DNA of 64,000 nucleotides, taken from the NCBI RefSeq assembly GCF_007994225.1, contig NZ_VLLL01000010.1, forward strand, positions 1-64,000, in the 5' to 3' direction. Shown here piece by piece: positions 9,154 through 18,447 of this stretch. Numbering within the stretch: position 1 is the first letter of the stretch; each line of letters starts with the position of its first letter. A program made the position numbers and the translations under genes. The notes under the pieces were generated by a model that did not search any database, was not told where the DNA came from, and saw only the letters and a program-made list of their open reading frames with translations. This DNA is from Stackebrandtia albiflava. GTDB taxonomy: Bacteria > Actinomycetota > Actinomycetes > Mycobacteriales > Micromonosporaceae.

Positions 9154-9874
9154 GGGCGAGATCTCCTCGTCTGCGGCCGTGCGCCCGGGTGGCGCCGGCG
9201 GCTCGGGAGGCCGGTGGTCCGGATGGCGGGACACCGGCCGCCAGAGATAGATGAATGTAAAGCTACCTAAGAATAGGGGCTGCCGGCCTGGATGTCCAGG
9301 GTGTCGGTGCGCGGCGTGGCGCCCGCCGGTGTCTGATCATCCACGTGCCCGCTCGTCCGAACGGGCCGACTCTCGAATACACACGGTGACCGTATTGTCA
9401 AAACCGGTCCCGCGCTGCTTCAATGGGAACAGACGCGACGGCCGCGCCGCACCGGGGCCGCCCGGGCCCCACAGTCCAGTGGGGACCTCGTCCGGTGCCG
9501 CGGCGGGCGTTCCGGCACACCTGATCGTCGATCGGCGCACGGGACACTCCTGACACACCGTGTTCCGGCCGGCGAGGGGCGTAGAGGCTCCCGTGTGGAT
9601 GATCGGCGTCGTCCGCGTGCGAGCCCCACGGTTCCGGCCACGCCCCGAATCGGACCGATGTGTCAGGGGGGCCAGGGCGTGGCGGCGGATTCGGCACCCG
9701 CCCTGTCCAGGAGACTGCCGACCTGTGTAGGTGTGGACGGCGACGCCGTCCGGACGCACGGCGGGGCGCGACGGAGCGGTGTGCTCCCGGCCGTGTCCCA
9801 CGGTGCGAGCCGGAACGGGCCGCGCCACCGGCCGACACAGCACTCGCGCACAGGACCTAAGTGGGGTGGACCTC
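9154..9874. other. 721-bp gap between the AA10 gene and the SARP regulator
   Basis: It holds an AT-rich block (9246-9277) that probably carries the AA10 promoter, and a minus-strand stretch with a WhiB-like cysteine pattern described separately. No other convincing gene was seen. Long frames on both strands here are GC-driven. Confidence 0.4.
9337..9552 (-). pseudogene. Possible WhiB-like iron-sulfur protein remnant
   Basis: A minus-strand frame from GTG 9552 reads VCQECPVRRSTIRCAG and then, 13 residues after the last Cys, GLWGPGG. WhiB-like proteins have C-x2-C-P-V-x3-C and a G-V/I-W-G-G turn. Here the spacing between the second and third of these Cys is 8 residues rather than 5. The first Cys of the cluster and a good start are missing, although a neighbouring frame upstream has weak WhiB-like character. 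It could be a decayed gene or chance. Confidence 0.22.
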
Positions 9875-12676
9875 ATGCGTGGACCCGGACGCCCGGGCCG
9901 GGTCGGCCTGATACGGCGACGACTGCTCGACCGGATGGCCGCGTCACTCGACGGCGGTGCGGTCGTACTGTGCGCGCCGTGCGGGTTCGGCAAGACCACC
10001 CTGCTGGACCAGTACGCCTCGCTGATGGCGCAACCGGTCGCCTGGCTCGTCGCGGGTCCCCGGCACGTGGAACCCCACGGCTTCACCGTCGATCTGGTGC
10101 GCCGGCTCCGGCAGGCCCGGCCCGACCTCCCCGACACCTCCGACCTGGAGGAACTGCTCGCCGCCGACTCCGGTCCGGTGCTGCTGGTCATCGACGACGC
10201 GCACTGCCTGGGCGGCACCCCCGCCGAGGCCGTACTGGAACGACTGCTCGTCATGATGCCCGAATGGCTGCAGGTCGCCGTCGCGACCCGCCACACCCCG
10301 GGCATCAACCTGACCCGGCACGAACTGTCCGGTGTGGAGGTCATCACGTCGGAGCAGTTGCGGTTCCGGTTGTGGGAGACCGCGCAACTGCTCGACGAGG
10401 TGTACCGGGAGCCACTCCCGCCTTCGGACCTGGCGGCGCTCGACCGGCACACCGGCGGCTGGCCCGCCGGAATCCACCTGTACCACCTGTCGACCCGGGG
10501 CCGGGCGCTGCCGCAACGCCGCGCCGCCGTGGCGGCCCTGGACGGACGGGCGTCGGTGACCCGCAGCTACCTGGCCCGCAACATCCTGGCGGACCTGCCG
10601 GGACCGCTGCGGGACTTCCTGATCCGGACGAGCGTCTTCGACACGCTCACCGCGGCGCGCTGCGACCGGCTGCTGGGCGGCGACTCCAGTTGGCGGCATC
10701 TGGCGGAACTCGAACGCCGCCAGGCGTTCACCACCGGGGACGGTTGCGGCGGCTACCGCTACCACCAGGCCATGCGCTGCCACCTGCTCGCCAGCCTCGT
10801 CGAGGACCTGGGACACGAGGCGGCCCGCGCCTGGCATCGCAGGGCCGCCGAGCTGCTGCGGGAGGACGACGCGCTCGCCGAGGCCGCCCGCGCCTACGTC
10901 CGCGCCGACGACTGGGCGATGGCGCGCGCGATGCTGGAACGGATCGGCGTCGACATCGTCGTCGACGAACTCGAACCGTGGCGTGAACTGTTCCCCGACG
11001 CGCTGTTGGCGGACGACCCGTGGCTGTTGCTGGCCGAGGGCCGGCACCTGCTCGCGCAGGGGCGACTCCGCCCGGCCGTGCGCTGCCTGGAACGGGCGGC
11101 CGGACTGTTCAGCGACGAGGCGGGCCGGGCCCACTGCCACCGCAGCATCGCCACCGCGAGGATCTGGCTGCCCGGACCGTCCCGGGGCTTCGGCGAGTGG
11201 TCGGCCTGGCTGCGCGCCGCGACACAGCGGCACCCGGGCCTGATCGCCGCCCAGGCCGAACGGCTCGGCGGCGACCGGGGCCGCCTGGTGCGCGCGGTCG
11301 CCGGACTGCTGGCGGGCTCACCGGACGGCGAACGCCCGGTGCCGGACGGCGACTCCGAACCGGGGGGACCGGTCGCGTCCGCACTGCGGCTGTGCCGGTC
11401 GGTGCGGGACGTCGCGACGGGCCGGCTCCCCACCGGCACCGTACTCGCGGAACTCGCCGGTGACCTGGCTCCCCGGCTGCCCTGGCTCGCCCGGATGGCA
11501 CGGCTGGCCGCCACCGTGACCGGCACCGAGCCCGACGTCAAGGCGGCCAGGCACATCGCGGAGGAGTGCGTACGCGACGACGACGACTGGGGAGCCGCCA
11601 TCGCCATCGGAGTCGGGCTCTGGCTCGCACTACGCACCGGTACCGTGCAGCCCGACACCGACAGGTACGTCGCCGAGGACCTCGTCGCGCGATGCCGCAG
11701 GCTCGACGCGGCGGTCCTGGAGGCGTGGGCGCGGGCCCTGGAGGTGCGGGTGCTCGCGGCCGACGACGCCGACGACCTCACCGAGGCGGCGCAGTCGGCC
11801 GCCGCGTTCTGCCGGAAGGCGGGGGTGCCGGGGGCCGTGGCCCTGATCGAGGCCGTCCGCCGTCCCGAGACGGTGCCGGTCCCGGTGGTACGGGCAGCCG
11901 TGGCGCCCGCGCCCGCAGAGCCGGCGCGGAACGCCGTGTCGGTGTGGTGCCTGGGCGGTTTCCGGATGGAACGGGCCGACGGTCCACTCCGGTGGGACGC
12001 CGTGAAGCCCCGGGTGAGGGCACTGCTGCGGTTGCTGGCGTTGCACTCCCCGGGCGCGGTCCACCGTGAGGTGTTGGCGGAGGCGTTGTGGCCGGCGGCC
12101 TCCCCGCGGGTCGCCGCGCACAGTCTCCACGTGGCGTTGTCGAGCCTGCGGCAGTTCCTGGACCCCGGGGCGCCACGGGGACGATGCCGCTGGCTGGAAC
12201 GGGAGGGCGAGGCGTACCGGCTGGTGTTGCCGGGTGGTGGACGTACCGACGTCGCCGTGTTGCGCGAGGCGATGCGGGCGGCGGCGGCCTGCGGCACCGA
12301 CGCCCCGCACGCCGCCGGGCTGCAACGGGCGGTGCTCCAGGCGTACGGCGGTGATCTACTGCCCGAGGACGGTGCGGCGGAATGGGTGGTCGCGGAACGC
12401 GACCGGCTCCGGCGCGCCACGGCCGAGGCCGCGGTCACCCTGGCGCGCATCGAACTGCGCAACGGATCACCGGCGGCGGCGGCCTCGGCCGCCGGCCGGG
12501 CGGTCGCCGTCGACCGGTATCACGACGCAGCGTGGCGGTTGTTGGTCGAGGCACTGGATCGGCAGGGCGCGCACGCGGCGGCGCGGGACGCCCAGACCAG
12601 GTACCAGTCGGTGTTGGCGGAACTGGGCATCGCGTCCCCGGTCGCGGCGGGGCGCCGCCGCCCGGTCCGCGCCTGA
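9875..12676 (+). CDS. Large SARP/BTAD regulator with N-terminal STAND-type ATPase domain
   Basis: This 933-residue cytoplasmic regulator has an N-terminal MalT/STAND-like nucleotide-binding domain. Its Walker A is CGFGKTTLLDQ (about residues 36-46) and its Walker B VLLVIDDAHC (about 100-110). A long helical middle region follows. The C-terminus has a winged-helix domain (about 688-790, CLGGFRMERADGPLRW and ALWPAASPRVAAHSLHVALSSLR) and a bacterial transcriptional activator (BTAD) domain to about 925. Winged-helix plus BTAD is the SARP signature, here placed at the C-terminus. ATG 9875 is the first start in frame that does not need the low-quality upstream extension. It converges on the eCIS operon, whose promoter carries SARP-style heptamer repeats, so it is the prime candidate activator. 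Confidence 0.85.
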   Translation: MRGPGRPGRVGLIRRRLLDRMAASLDGGAVVLCAPCGFGKTTLLDQYASLMAQPVAWLVAGPRHVEPHGFTVDLVRRLRQARPDLPDTSDLEELLAADSGPVLLVIDDAHCLGGTPAEAVLERLLVMMPEWLQVAVATRHTPGINLTRHELSGVEVITSEQLRFRLWETAQLLDEVYREPLPPSDLAALDRHTGGWPAGIHLYHLSTRGRALPQRRAAVAALDGRASVTRSYLARNILADLPGPLRDFLIRTSVFDTLTAARCDRLLGGDSSWRHLAELERRQAFTTGDGCGGYRYHQAMRCHLLASLVEDLGHEAARAWHRRAAELLREDDALAEAARAYVRADDWAMARAMLERIGVDIVVDELEPWRELFPDALLADDPWLLLAEGRHLLAQGRLRPAVRCLERAAGLFSDEAGRAHCHRSIATARIWLPGPSRGFGEWSAWLRAATQRHPGLIAAQAERLGGDRGRLVRAVAGLLAGSPDGERPVPDGDSEPGGPVASALRLCRSVRDVATGRLPTGTVLAELAGDLAPRLPWLARMARLAATVTGTEPDVKAARHIAEECVRDDDDWGAAIAIGVGLWLALRTGTVQPDTDRYVAEDLVARCRRLDAAVLEAWARALEVRVLAADDADDLTEAAQSAAAFCRKAGVPGAVALIEAVRRPETVPVPVVRAAVAPAPAEPARNAVSVWCLGGFRMERADGPLRWDAVKPRVRALLRLLALHSPGAVHREVLAEALWPAASPRVAAHSLHVALSSLRQFLDPGAPRGRCRWLEREGEAYRLVLPGGGRTDVAVLREAMRAAAACGTDAPHAAGLQRAVLQAYGGDLLPEDGAAEWVVAERDRLRRATAEAAVTLARIELRNGSPAAAASAAGRAVAVDRYHDAAWRLLVEALDRQGAHAAARDAQTRYQSVLAELGIASPVAAGRRRPVRA

Positions 12677-12689
12677 ACCGGCTCACCGG

Positions 12690-13259
12690 TCACGACGGCG
12701 GGCCGGGCACCTCCGCCCGGCCGTGAGCGACGATCCGCACCCGTACCGGGACGTGCGCGGGCACGGCGTCCAGGATCGCGGCCCGCAACCGTTCGGGGTG
12801 GACCCGCGACCCCGGAGCCGGGCGCACCCGGACCTCCACACCCGGAAGTTGGTCACCCGGCGGGTCGGCGCCCGGCTCACGCGACCACGTGCAACCCCCC
12901 GAGTCGACCACCTCCACCTCTCCGCCGGTCATCAACCTCACCTGGGCGGCCAGGCCACGGGAGGTGCCGCGCCAACGGTGCAACTCGACCGCGTTGCCCA
13001 CCACCTCGCGTCGCCGCGCGTCGTCCCACGCGCCGTCCAACGGGAACGCCACCCAGCCGGCCAGCCACTCCAGGAAGTCCGGTGGGCACAGCGCCGGATC
13101 GAAGTACTGCGGCAGGCAGTCCAGGACGGTGAACAGCGGTGCCAGCACCTCGTCGAACGCCTCGGTGAACCGGGTCGTGAAGTCGTCGCCCAGGTACACC
13201 GAGGGAAGCCGGGCCGACAGTGGATGGGGCGTCGGTAGGCCCGGTATCGCGCCTCGCAC
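12690..13259 (-). CDS. eCIS baseplate protein, phage tail protein I family (gpI/Afp12-like)
   Basis: This 189-residue protein carries the tail protein I pattern: LPSVYLGDDFTTRFTEAFDEVL, then LDCLPQYFDPALCPPDFLEWLAGWV and HRWRGTSRGLAAQVRLMTG. In phage and eCIS particles this protein links the wedge proteins of the baseplate. It is the last gene of the operon, starting 1 base after the gpJ gene ends. No tail fibre or tape-measure gene follows it; the next gene is the convergent SARP regulator. Confidence 0.85.
   Translation of the reverse strand: MRGAIPGLPTPHPLSARLPSVYLGDDFTTRFTEAFDEVLAPLFTVLDCLPQYFDPALCPPDFLEWLAGWVAFPLDGAWDDARRREVVGNAVELHRWRGTSRGLAAQVRLMTGGEVEVVDSGGCTWSREPGADPPGDQLPGVEVRVRPAPGSRVHPERLRAAILDAVPAHVPVRVRIVAHGRAEVPGPPS
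12701..12722. terminator. Stem-loop between the convergent SARP and gpI genes
   Basis: An 8-bp perfect stem (12701-12708 with 12715-12722, loop ACCTCC) lies 25 bases after the SARP stop and inside the last codons of the convergent baseplate gene. No T-run. It could terminate the SARP transcript. Confidence 0.4.
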
Positions 13260-13260
13260 C

Positions 13261-15198
13261 TCAGTCCCCCTCCGCGACGCGGACCTGGTGGCCGTAGGAG
13301 AACGCGAGGGCGTGCGGCGGCAGGTCGATCCGGGGGACGTTCCCGCCGCGCCTGCCGGTGATCGGGTCGGCGCCGAACAACTTGAGGTCCTCCACCAGGT
13401 CCACGCCCGGAACCCGTTGCAGCACCGCGTACACCTCGCCGGCCTGTACCGGCCGGCCGAACGGCCACCCGGCGTCGTCGGGTCCGCCGACCAGCGGGTT
13501 CAGGTACCGGTACAGGGCCGTCGTCGCCTGTTCCTCCAGCGACTCCGGGGACGTCCTGGGACGTGGGCGGAGCCTCGCCACCACCGTCACCCCCTGGTAG
13601 AAGGGCGGTTCCACACTGATCCGCGCCCCGAGGCAACGCCGCGCGTCGAGGTGTTCGGCGATCCGGGCGAGTGTGTCCTCGCGCGGGTCCAGTTCGGCGA
13701 ACCGCGCCCGCACCGGATCGGCCACCGCGGGGACCACCAGCAGCCGCACCGCGCCCGGTTCGGCCTCGATCGGTACACACCTGACCCGGGCCGCGTCGGG
13801 CGCGGCGGCACGGGCGAGCTGTTCGTAGTCCTCCACGGTCACGGCGCGGTCCTTGGACCGCAGCACCAGGGGGCCGCGGATCGCCGCGTCCCGGACCGTC
13901 TCGCCGTCCACTCCGCCGGTCGCCGGCCTGCGGTTCGTGACGGCGGTGACGAAGGTGACCGGGTCGCGCTGCACCCGCAACCGGCCGCGCGCGACGTTGC
14001 CCGCCCGACCGCCGCCGACCCGGTACGCCACCACCCTGACCGGGGAACCCTTGGGCGGCACGGCACCGTAGTACCGCAGCGCGCCGTCGGGTTGACGCAC
14101 CGCCGGACCGAACACCAGTTCACCGGCGACCCGGTCGACGGTGAAGTGACGGTCGTCCGGACCGGAGTCGGTGAAGCCGTCCACCTCCGACCACGCCTGC
14201 CGGCCGTCACCACCGGCGACCTCGACCACCGGCGAGTCCGCGGCGATCACCGGCCGATGCGCCAACCGGAACCGCTGACCGGGAACCCCCTCGGACAGTC
14301 CCACCACCTCGTCGGTGACCAGGCGGCAGTGTGTCGCCGGAACGGATCCGCCGATGACGGTCGCCGACGCGGAGGTCAGTCGCGGCGGCGCCTGGTAGAA
14401 CGGCTGCCCCTCGGCCGGTTCGGCGAGTACACACCGGATCCAGCCCGCGCGGTGCCGGTCGACCAGGGAACCGGTGTGGCCGCCGGGAAGGTGCACGACG
14501 ACGTCGCCCGGCCGGTTGAAGCCGCCGGTGGTGTCCCGGTCCAGTTCGCAGTCGCGCCACTCCTCACCGGTCCACGCCTGCCACCGCCACGGCGGATCCC
14601 GAGGATCGACGCCGACCCCCTCGACCCGGCAGTCGACCTGCAACAGCACGGCACAGCGCGGCGCCGCGTCGTCCAGACCGAAGTAGACGGCGTCCCCGGG
14701 GGCGGGGGTCTCGGCGAAGCAGGTGACGCCGGCCCGATCGGTCAGCGCCTCGGTCTGGTCGGTCGGGCGGCCACCCGAGGCGGCGGTCACCAACCGGGTC
14801 AGGGACCGCGGCGGTATGACCAGTTCACGGTCGGTCTGGAACACCTGCGGCGGCACCGCCCCGGACGCCTCCGAGGCGATCTGGCTGCCCTCGGGCACCG
14901 TGACCGGGGTCGGCTGCGGTGCCGAGAGCCAGTAGGTGACCTCGGTACGCGCGGCGGTGGGTGGGTACAGCCGTACACCGATCAGGTCGAGGAACCGCAG
15001 GTAGTTCGACTCGGGGATCCGGTTGACGCGGTACGTCAACTGATCGACCATCATCGCGAAGGTCTCGATGAGCGTCACCCCCGGATCGGAGACGTTGTGG
15101 TCCGTCCATTCCGGGCACTTCTGCTGCACGAGGCGTTTGGCCTCGTCCACCAGGTCCTGGAACCGGCGGTCGTCGAGGTTGGGCACCGGCAGGCTCAC
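13261..15198 (-). CDS. eCIS baseplate assembly protein, gpJ-like
   Basis: This 645-residue protein starts at GTG 15198, which overlaps the gp25 stop (GTGA) and follows AAGGAGG by 7 bases. The N-terminus MSLPVPNLDDRRFQDLVDEA and the segment WTDHNVSDPGVTLIETFAMM are typical of the TIGR02243-type putative baseplate assembly proteins found in eCIS loci. The central part contains RSKDRAVTVEDYEQLARAA, as in baseplate J proteins. It would form the wedge around the spike hub in the assembled particle. Confidence 0.88.
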   Translation of the reverse strand: MSLPVPNLDDRRFQDLVDEAKRLVQQKCPEWTDHNVSDPGVTLIETFAMMVDQLTYRVNRIPESNYLRFLDLIGVRLYPPTAARTEVTYWLSAPQPTPVTVPEGSQIASEASGAVPPQVFQTDRELVIPPRSLTRLVTAASGGRPTDQTEALTDRAGVTCFAETPAPGDAVYFGLDDAAPRCAVLLQVDCRVEGVGVDPRDPPWRWQAWTGEEWRDCELDRDTTGGFNRPGDVVVHLPGGHTGSLVDRHRAGWIRCVLAEPAEGQPFYQAPPRLTSASATVIGGSVPATHCRLVTDEVVGLSEGVPGQRFRLAHRPVIAADSPVVEVAGGDGRQAWSEVDGFTDSGPDDRHFTVDRVAGELVFGPAVRQPDGALRYYGAVPPKGSPVRVVAYRVGGGRAGNVARGRLRVQRDPVTFVTAVTNRRPATGGVDGETVRDAAIRGPLVLRSKDRAVTVEDYEQLARAAAPDAARVRCVPIEAEPGAVRLLVVPAVADPVRARFAELDPREDTLARIAEHLDARRCLGARISVEPPFYQGVTVVARLRPRPRTSPESLEEQATTALYRYLNPLVGGPDDAGWPFGRPVQAGEVYAVLQRVPGVDLVEDLKLFGADPITGRRGGNVPRIDLPPHALAFSYGHQVRVAEGD

Positions 15199-15617
15199 GT
15201 CGCGGCCTCCTTGTCGGGGGTGTCGTGGGAGGGGATCACGTAGAACGGGAACACCAGGTTCCGGCGGTCGTTGCCGCCGCGCACCGTGTACTCGACGTCG
15301 ATGAACAGACAGCCGTCGGCGACCGCGTCGAACCGGACGACGACGTCGGTGACGGTGATCCGCGGTTCCCAGCGGTCGAGGGCACGGCGCACCTCGTAGG
15401 CGATCCGTCCGGCGGTGGCCGCGTCGGCGGGCGCGAACACCAGATCCGCGAGCGCGCAACCGAACTCCGGTCGCATCGGCCGCTCACCGGGGTTGGTGGC
15501 CAGGATCAGGTGCATGCTCTCCACCAGTTCCCGGTGCCCGGCGACCAGCGCGATGGAACCGGTCGAGTCGGTGCGCATCGGGAACGCCCAACCGGCGCCG
15601 ACGAACTCCTCCGCCAT
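15195..15617 (-). CDS. eCIS baseplate protein, gp25/GPW family
   Basis: This 140-residue protein contains ESMHLILATNPGERPMRPEFGC, the gp25 core in which the NPGER motif and downstream residues sit at the sheath-baseplate junction. A C-terminal extension of about 40 residues (VEYTVRGGNDRRNLVFPFYV) is normal for eCIS versions. AGGAGG lies 5 bases before the ATG, and the end overlaps the gpJ start by 4 bases. Known role in the family: initiates sheath polymerisation on the baseplate. Confidence 0.92.
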   Translation of the reverse strand: MAEEFVGAGWAFPMRTDSTGSIALVAGHRELVESMHLILATNPGERPMRPEFGCALADLVFAPADAATAGRIAYEVRRALDRWEPRITVTDVVVRFDAVADGCLFIDVEYTVRGGNDRRNLVFPFYVIPSHDTPDKEAAT

Positions 15618-15618
15618 G

Positions 15619-15900
15619 TCAGCCTCCTATCAAGACGGTCGGGCAGCCGGACAGGATCGGTGCGCCGCAACCGGACATGTCGCCCATCCTGGCCGCCGGC
15701 TTCCCGCCGACGAGTACCGTCGGGCAGCCCGGCGGCACGATCGGTGTCGGTGGATGCGGTGGCGTACCGGGGAACCCGCACGCGTGCATGTCGCCGACCG
15801 TGGCGGCGGGCATCCCACCGATGAGCACGGTCGGGACGCCCGGCCCGGTCACGTTTCCCGGGTGTCCGGTGGGGTCTCCGACCCTGGCGGCCGCCGGCAT
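15619..15900 (-). CDS. PAAR-domain spike tip protein
   Basis: This 93-residue protein shows the repeated PAAR pattern: MPAAARVGDPTGHPG, then PTVLIGGMPAATVGDMHACG, PTVLVGGKPAARMGDMSGCG and a final PTVLIGG. His and Cys residues (H13, H39, C41, C76) are placed to bind a metal at the tip. It caps the VgrG-like spike to sharpen it. No toxin extension is present, so any cargo is carried elsewhere. It lies between the spike gene (12 bases) and gp25 (1 base). Confidence 0.93.
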   Translation of the reverse strand: MPAAARVGDPTGHPGNVTGPGVPTVLIGGMPAATVGDMHACGFPGTPPHPPTPIVPPGCPTVLVGGKPAARMGDMSGCGAPILSGCPTVLIGG

Positions 15901-15912
15901 GGACTACACCTC

Positions 15913-17703
15913 TCAGTTGATCTTGACGATTCCGCCGCGCACGGTGAGCTGCCCGCTCGCGGACACCTCGCCGGTGGCCTGCGCGGCGACCTTGACCTGT
16001 TGGCCCGACACCTCGACCGACGTCTGGCCGGTCAGCTTCACCGACTGCCCCTTCAGTTCCAGCACACCGGTTCCGGCGTCCACCGTGACACCGACACCGG
16101 TCACCTTCACCGGTCCGTCGCCGAGCAGTTCGATCGTCTTGCCGGCCGGGTCCAGTCGCAGCTTCAGACCGCCGTCACCGGTGGCGACGAGCACCCCCGC
16201 GCCGTCCGGCGCGTCGACCAGCTCGACCCGGTGGCCGGTGCGGGACACCCAGCCGCGTACCGCGATCCGGCCGTCGCCCCCGTCCACGACCGGCACCCCC
16301 AGCGCGGGCGGCGCGTCCTCGCCGTTGTACAGGCCGCCCAGTACGTAGGGGCTGTTCAGGTCGCCCATGGCGAAGCCCGCCAGGACCTCGTCGCCCACCT
16401 CGGGGAGCAGCAGCGCACCCCGGTCGGCCCCCGCGCCCTGCTGCACCGTCCGTGCCCAGCCGGAGGTGAAGTCCTCCGCCAGCCAGGGGAACGTCAACTT
16501 GACGCGGCCCAGTGCCAGCGGATCCCGCACGTCGGTCACCACCGCCGGGACGAGACCCGTGAACGGCGCGGCCGGCACCGGCCGGTCCCCGTCGGTGATG
16601 CCGGTCAGTGACCGCACCCGGCGGCCCGACACCGTGAACGCCGTCGTGTACCCGTCCAGTTCACCGAACACGTGGCGACAGGTGGCCAGGGTGTACTTGC
16701 CGGTGAACGGTTCCCCCACCCCCGAGAGCGCCACGGCCGCCCCGGGAAGGAGCCGCGGGTTGCCGCGCGCGACACCGTCCAGCTCCACCGCGGCGTCCCC
16801 GATGAGTTCCGCGAGCCCGTCGGCGGTCGCCTGCAGGGTCTTGGGATCGTGCCGGGCCGGGTCGGCGTCTCGCAGCGGCGCCGCCCCGAACCGGTTCGCC
16901 AGCCCGACCGGGTCGGCCGCCGGCACCTCCGAGGACACCGCCGCGGGCACCGCGGTCGCCGAGAGCGGCTGCTTGTGCTCGTAGTCCCAGCCGCGCACCT
17001 CCACCTGCGGTACCTGCGCGGTGGCGGTCATGCTGGCCCGCAGCGAGATCAGGTTTCGGCCCTCCTCCAGCACCAGCGGGTCCGACGTGGCCGAGGCCGA
17101 GCGGCCGGGCGCGGCGGCGGGCGACCGGGGGAGCCGGAAGTGGAGCCTGCCCTCCGAGGCGGTGACCTGGGCGCCCACCGTGTCGGCCAGGTCGGTCAGG
17201 AACTCCCAGTCGCTCTGGTTCCGTTGGCTCAGTTGGGTGTGCGGGCGGCCGCCACCGGGAACCGGATCGACGGTCCCGACGGTCAGCCCGGCGCGGGAGC
17301 ACACCTTCCGTACCACGTCGGGTATCGACATGTCCGGATACGCGGCGGTGCGCCTGCCCCGGCACAGCCGGTGCGCCAGGTCGAGTCCGCGCACCTCGGT
17401 GACGCTGCCGTGGACGTCGATGTCGAGTTCCACGGCGGTGATCTCGCCGGTCATTAGCGTCACCGGTGCCCCCGGTTCGGAGGTGTTGACCTTCACCGTC
17501 ACGGTCGCGCCGATCTCGATCCCGGCGTCGGCGAGCACCCCGCGGTGGGGGTCGCGGAACCGCAGCAGGCACGAGTCCGGCAGGTTCAGGCTGCCCTCCA
17601 CCCGGGTGTAGGCCAGTTGGTGGGCGACCGGAGCGGACAGCGGCCGTCCGCCGATCTCCACCAGGGGCGCGTTGGCGAAACTCTCGTTGGGCACCGGGCT
17701 CAC
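15913..17703 (-). CDS. eCIS spike protein, VgrG/gpV-like
   Basis: This 596-residue protein begins at GTG 17703, overlapping the LysM gene stop as GTGA. The N-terminal gp27-like hub (EIGGRPLSAPVAHQLAYTRVEG to about residue 370) is followed by an OB-fold of the gpV type (VVTDVRDPLALGRVKLTFPWL, GEDAPPALGVPV). A C-terminal beta-helix ends GQLTVRGGIVKIN. Together these form the trimeric spike under the tube, tipped by the PAAR protein. No C-terminal effector domain is attached. Confidence 0.92.
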   Translation of the reverse strand: MSPVPNESFANAPLVEIGGRPLSAPVAHQLAYTRVEGSLNLPDSCLLRFRDPHRGVLADAGIEIGATVTVKVNTSEPGAPVTLMTGEITAVELDIDVHGSVTEVRGLDLAHRLCRGRRTAAYPDMSIPDVVRKVCSRAGLTVGTVDPVPGGGRPHTQLSQRNQSDWEFLTDLADTVGAQVTASEGRLHFRLPRSPAAAPGRSASATSDPLVLEEGRNLISLRASMTATAQVPQVEVRGWDYEHKQPLSATAVPAAVSSEVPAADPVGLANRFGAAPLRDADPARHDPKTLQATADGLAELIGDAAVELDGVARGNPRLLPGAAVALSGVGEPFTGKYTLATCRHVFGELDGYTTAFTVSGRRVRSLTGITDGDRPVPAAPFTGLVPAVVTDVRDPLALGRVKLTFPWLAEDFTSGWARTVQQGAGADRGALLLPEVGDEVLAGFAMGDLNSPYVLGGLYNGEDAPPALGVPVVDGGDGRIAVRGWVSRTGHRVELVDAPDGAGVLVATGDGGLKLRLDPAGKTIELLGDGPVKVTGVGVTVDAGTGVLELKGQSVKLTGQTSVEVSGQQVKVAAQATGEVSASGQLTVRGGIVKIN

Positions 17704-18443
17704 TCCTCGGAGTCGTCGGCGGCCGGGATGAGCAGCCTGGTGCCGGTCGGCAACCGCAGCGGGTCGTCGATGTCGTTGAACACGGCGATGCGCCGCCACG
17801 CGCCGGCGTCGCCGTACGCCTGGTACGCCAGCGAGGGCAGCGTGTCCCCGGCGACCAGCACGTGCGACCGGCTCGCCACCCGGGATCCCGAGGTGGGGTT
17901 CTGTCCGGCGGTCTCGCCGGATATCTCCTCCAACGTGACGGTGCACAACGCCCGCACCGGGGTCCCGCCCGGGGTGAACAACGTGTACTTCGCGGTCACC
18001 TTCGACACGTAGGACGGGAAACCCGTCATCCCTCCCCAGTGGAATATCACCCAGGGCGGGACGCCGTTGCGGTCCTGGAGGCTCTTGGCGGTCGGGACGC
18101 AGCAGGCGAAGAGACGTTCGACGGTCTTGACGACCGTGTCGTCCATCCGTTCGGTGGCGTCGAGGAACATCTCCAGGTTCAGCTTCGACGGATCCGAACC
18201 GGTGAACTGCGGCGGTCCGCTGGAGGACGCGTTGCGCTGCGCGTCGCGCTGCCACTTCGCGTTCTTCTCCAGCGTCAACTCCTTGGGGTTGAACTGGAAC
18301 TCGATCACGCCGAGGGAGCCGCCGGGCTGCGCGGCCGCCGAGCCGCCCGGCGGCGGCTCCAGCAGTTCCAGGTACGCCTTCTGCAGGCTCGCCTGCGCGT
18401 CCCCGCCACCTCCGGCGGCGGTGAAGGTCACCGGTGAGGTCAT
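17700..18443 (-). CDS. LysM-domain tube-baseplate adaptor (Afp7-like)
   Basis: This 247-residue protein has an N-terminal domain with VIEFQFNPKELTLEKNAKWQ, diagnostic of the eCIS adaptor that joins inner tube to spike. Its C-terminal LysM motif is HVLVAGDTLPSLAYQAYGDAGAWRRIAVFN (about residues 190-225), followed by PTGTRLLIP. LysM here is structural, as in phage gp53-like proteins, and need not bind cell wall. It overlaps the spike gene by 4 bases and starts 4 bases after the second tube gene. Confidence 0.93.
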   Translation of the reverse strand: MTSPVTFTAAGGGGDAQASLQKAYLELLEPPPGGSAAAQPGGSLGVIEFQFNPKELTLEKNAKWQRDAQRNASSSGPPQFTGSDPSKLNLEMFLDATERMDDTVVKTVERLFACCVPTAKSLQDRNGVPPWVIFHWGGMTGFPSYVSKVTAKYTLFTPGGTPVRALCTVTLEEISGETAGQNPTSGSRVASRSHVLVAGDTLPSLAYQAYGDAGAWRRIAVFNDIDDPLRLPTGTRLLIPAADDSEE

Positions 18444-18447
18444 CGCG

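Noticed and set aside
9270-9290. Iron-box-like TTAGGTAG upstream of the AA10 gene
   Set aside because: Only one half resembles the DtxR/IdeR consensus; the second half-site is absent.
10894-12462. 522-codon minus-strand frame opposite the SARP gene
   Set aside because: Ser/Arg/Ala-rich composition typical of antisense frames in high-GC genes; no domain.
9731-12676. Long upstream extension of the SARP regulator to 9731
   Set aside because: The first 48 residues are Arg/Gly-rich with no ribosome site at the start. The domain begins directly after ATG 9875.
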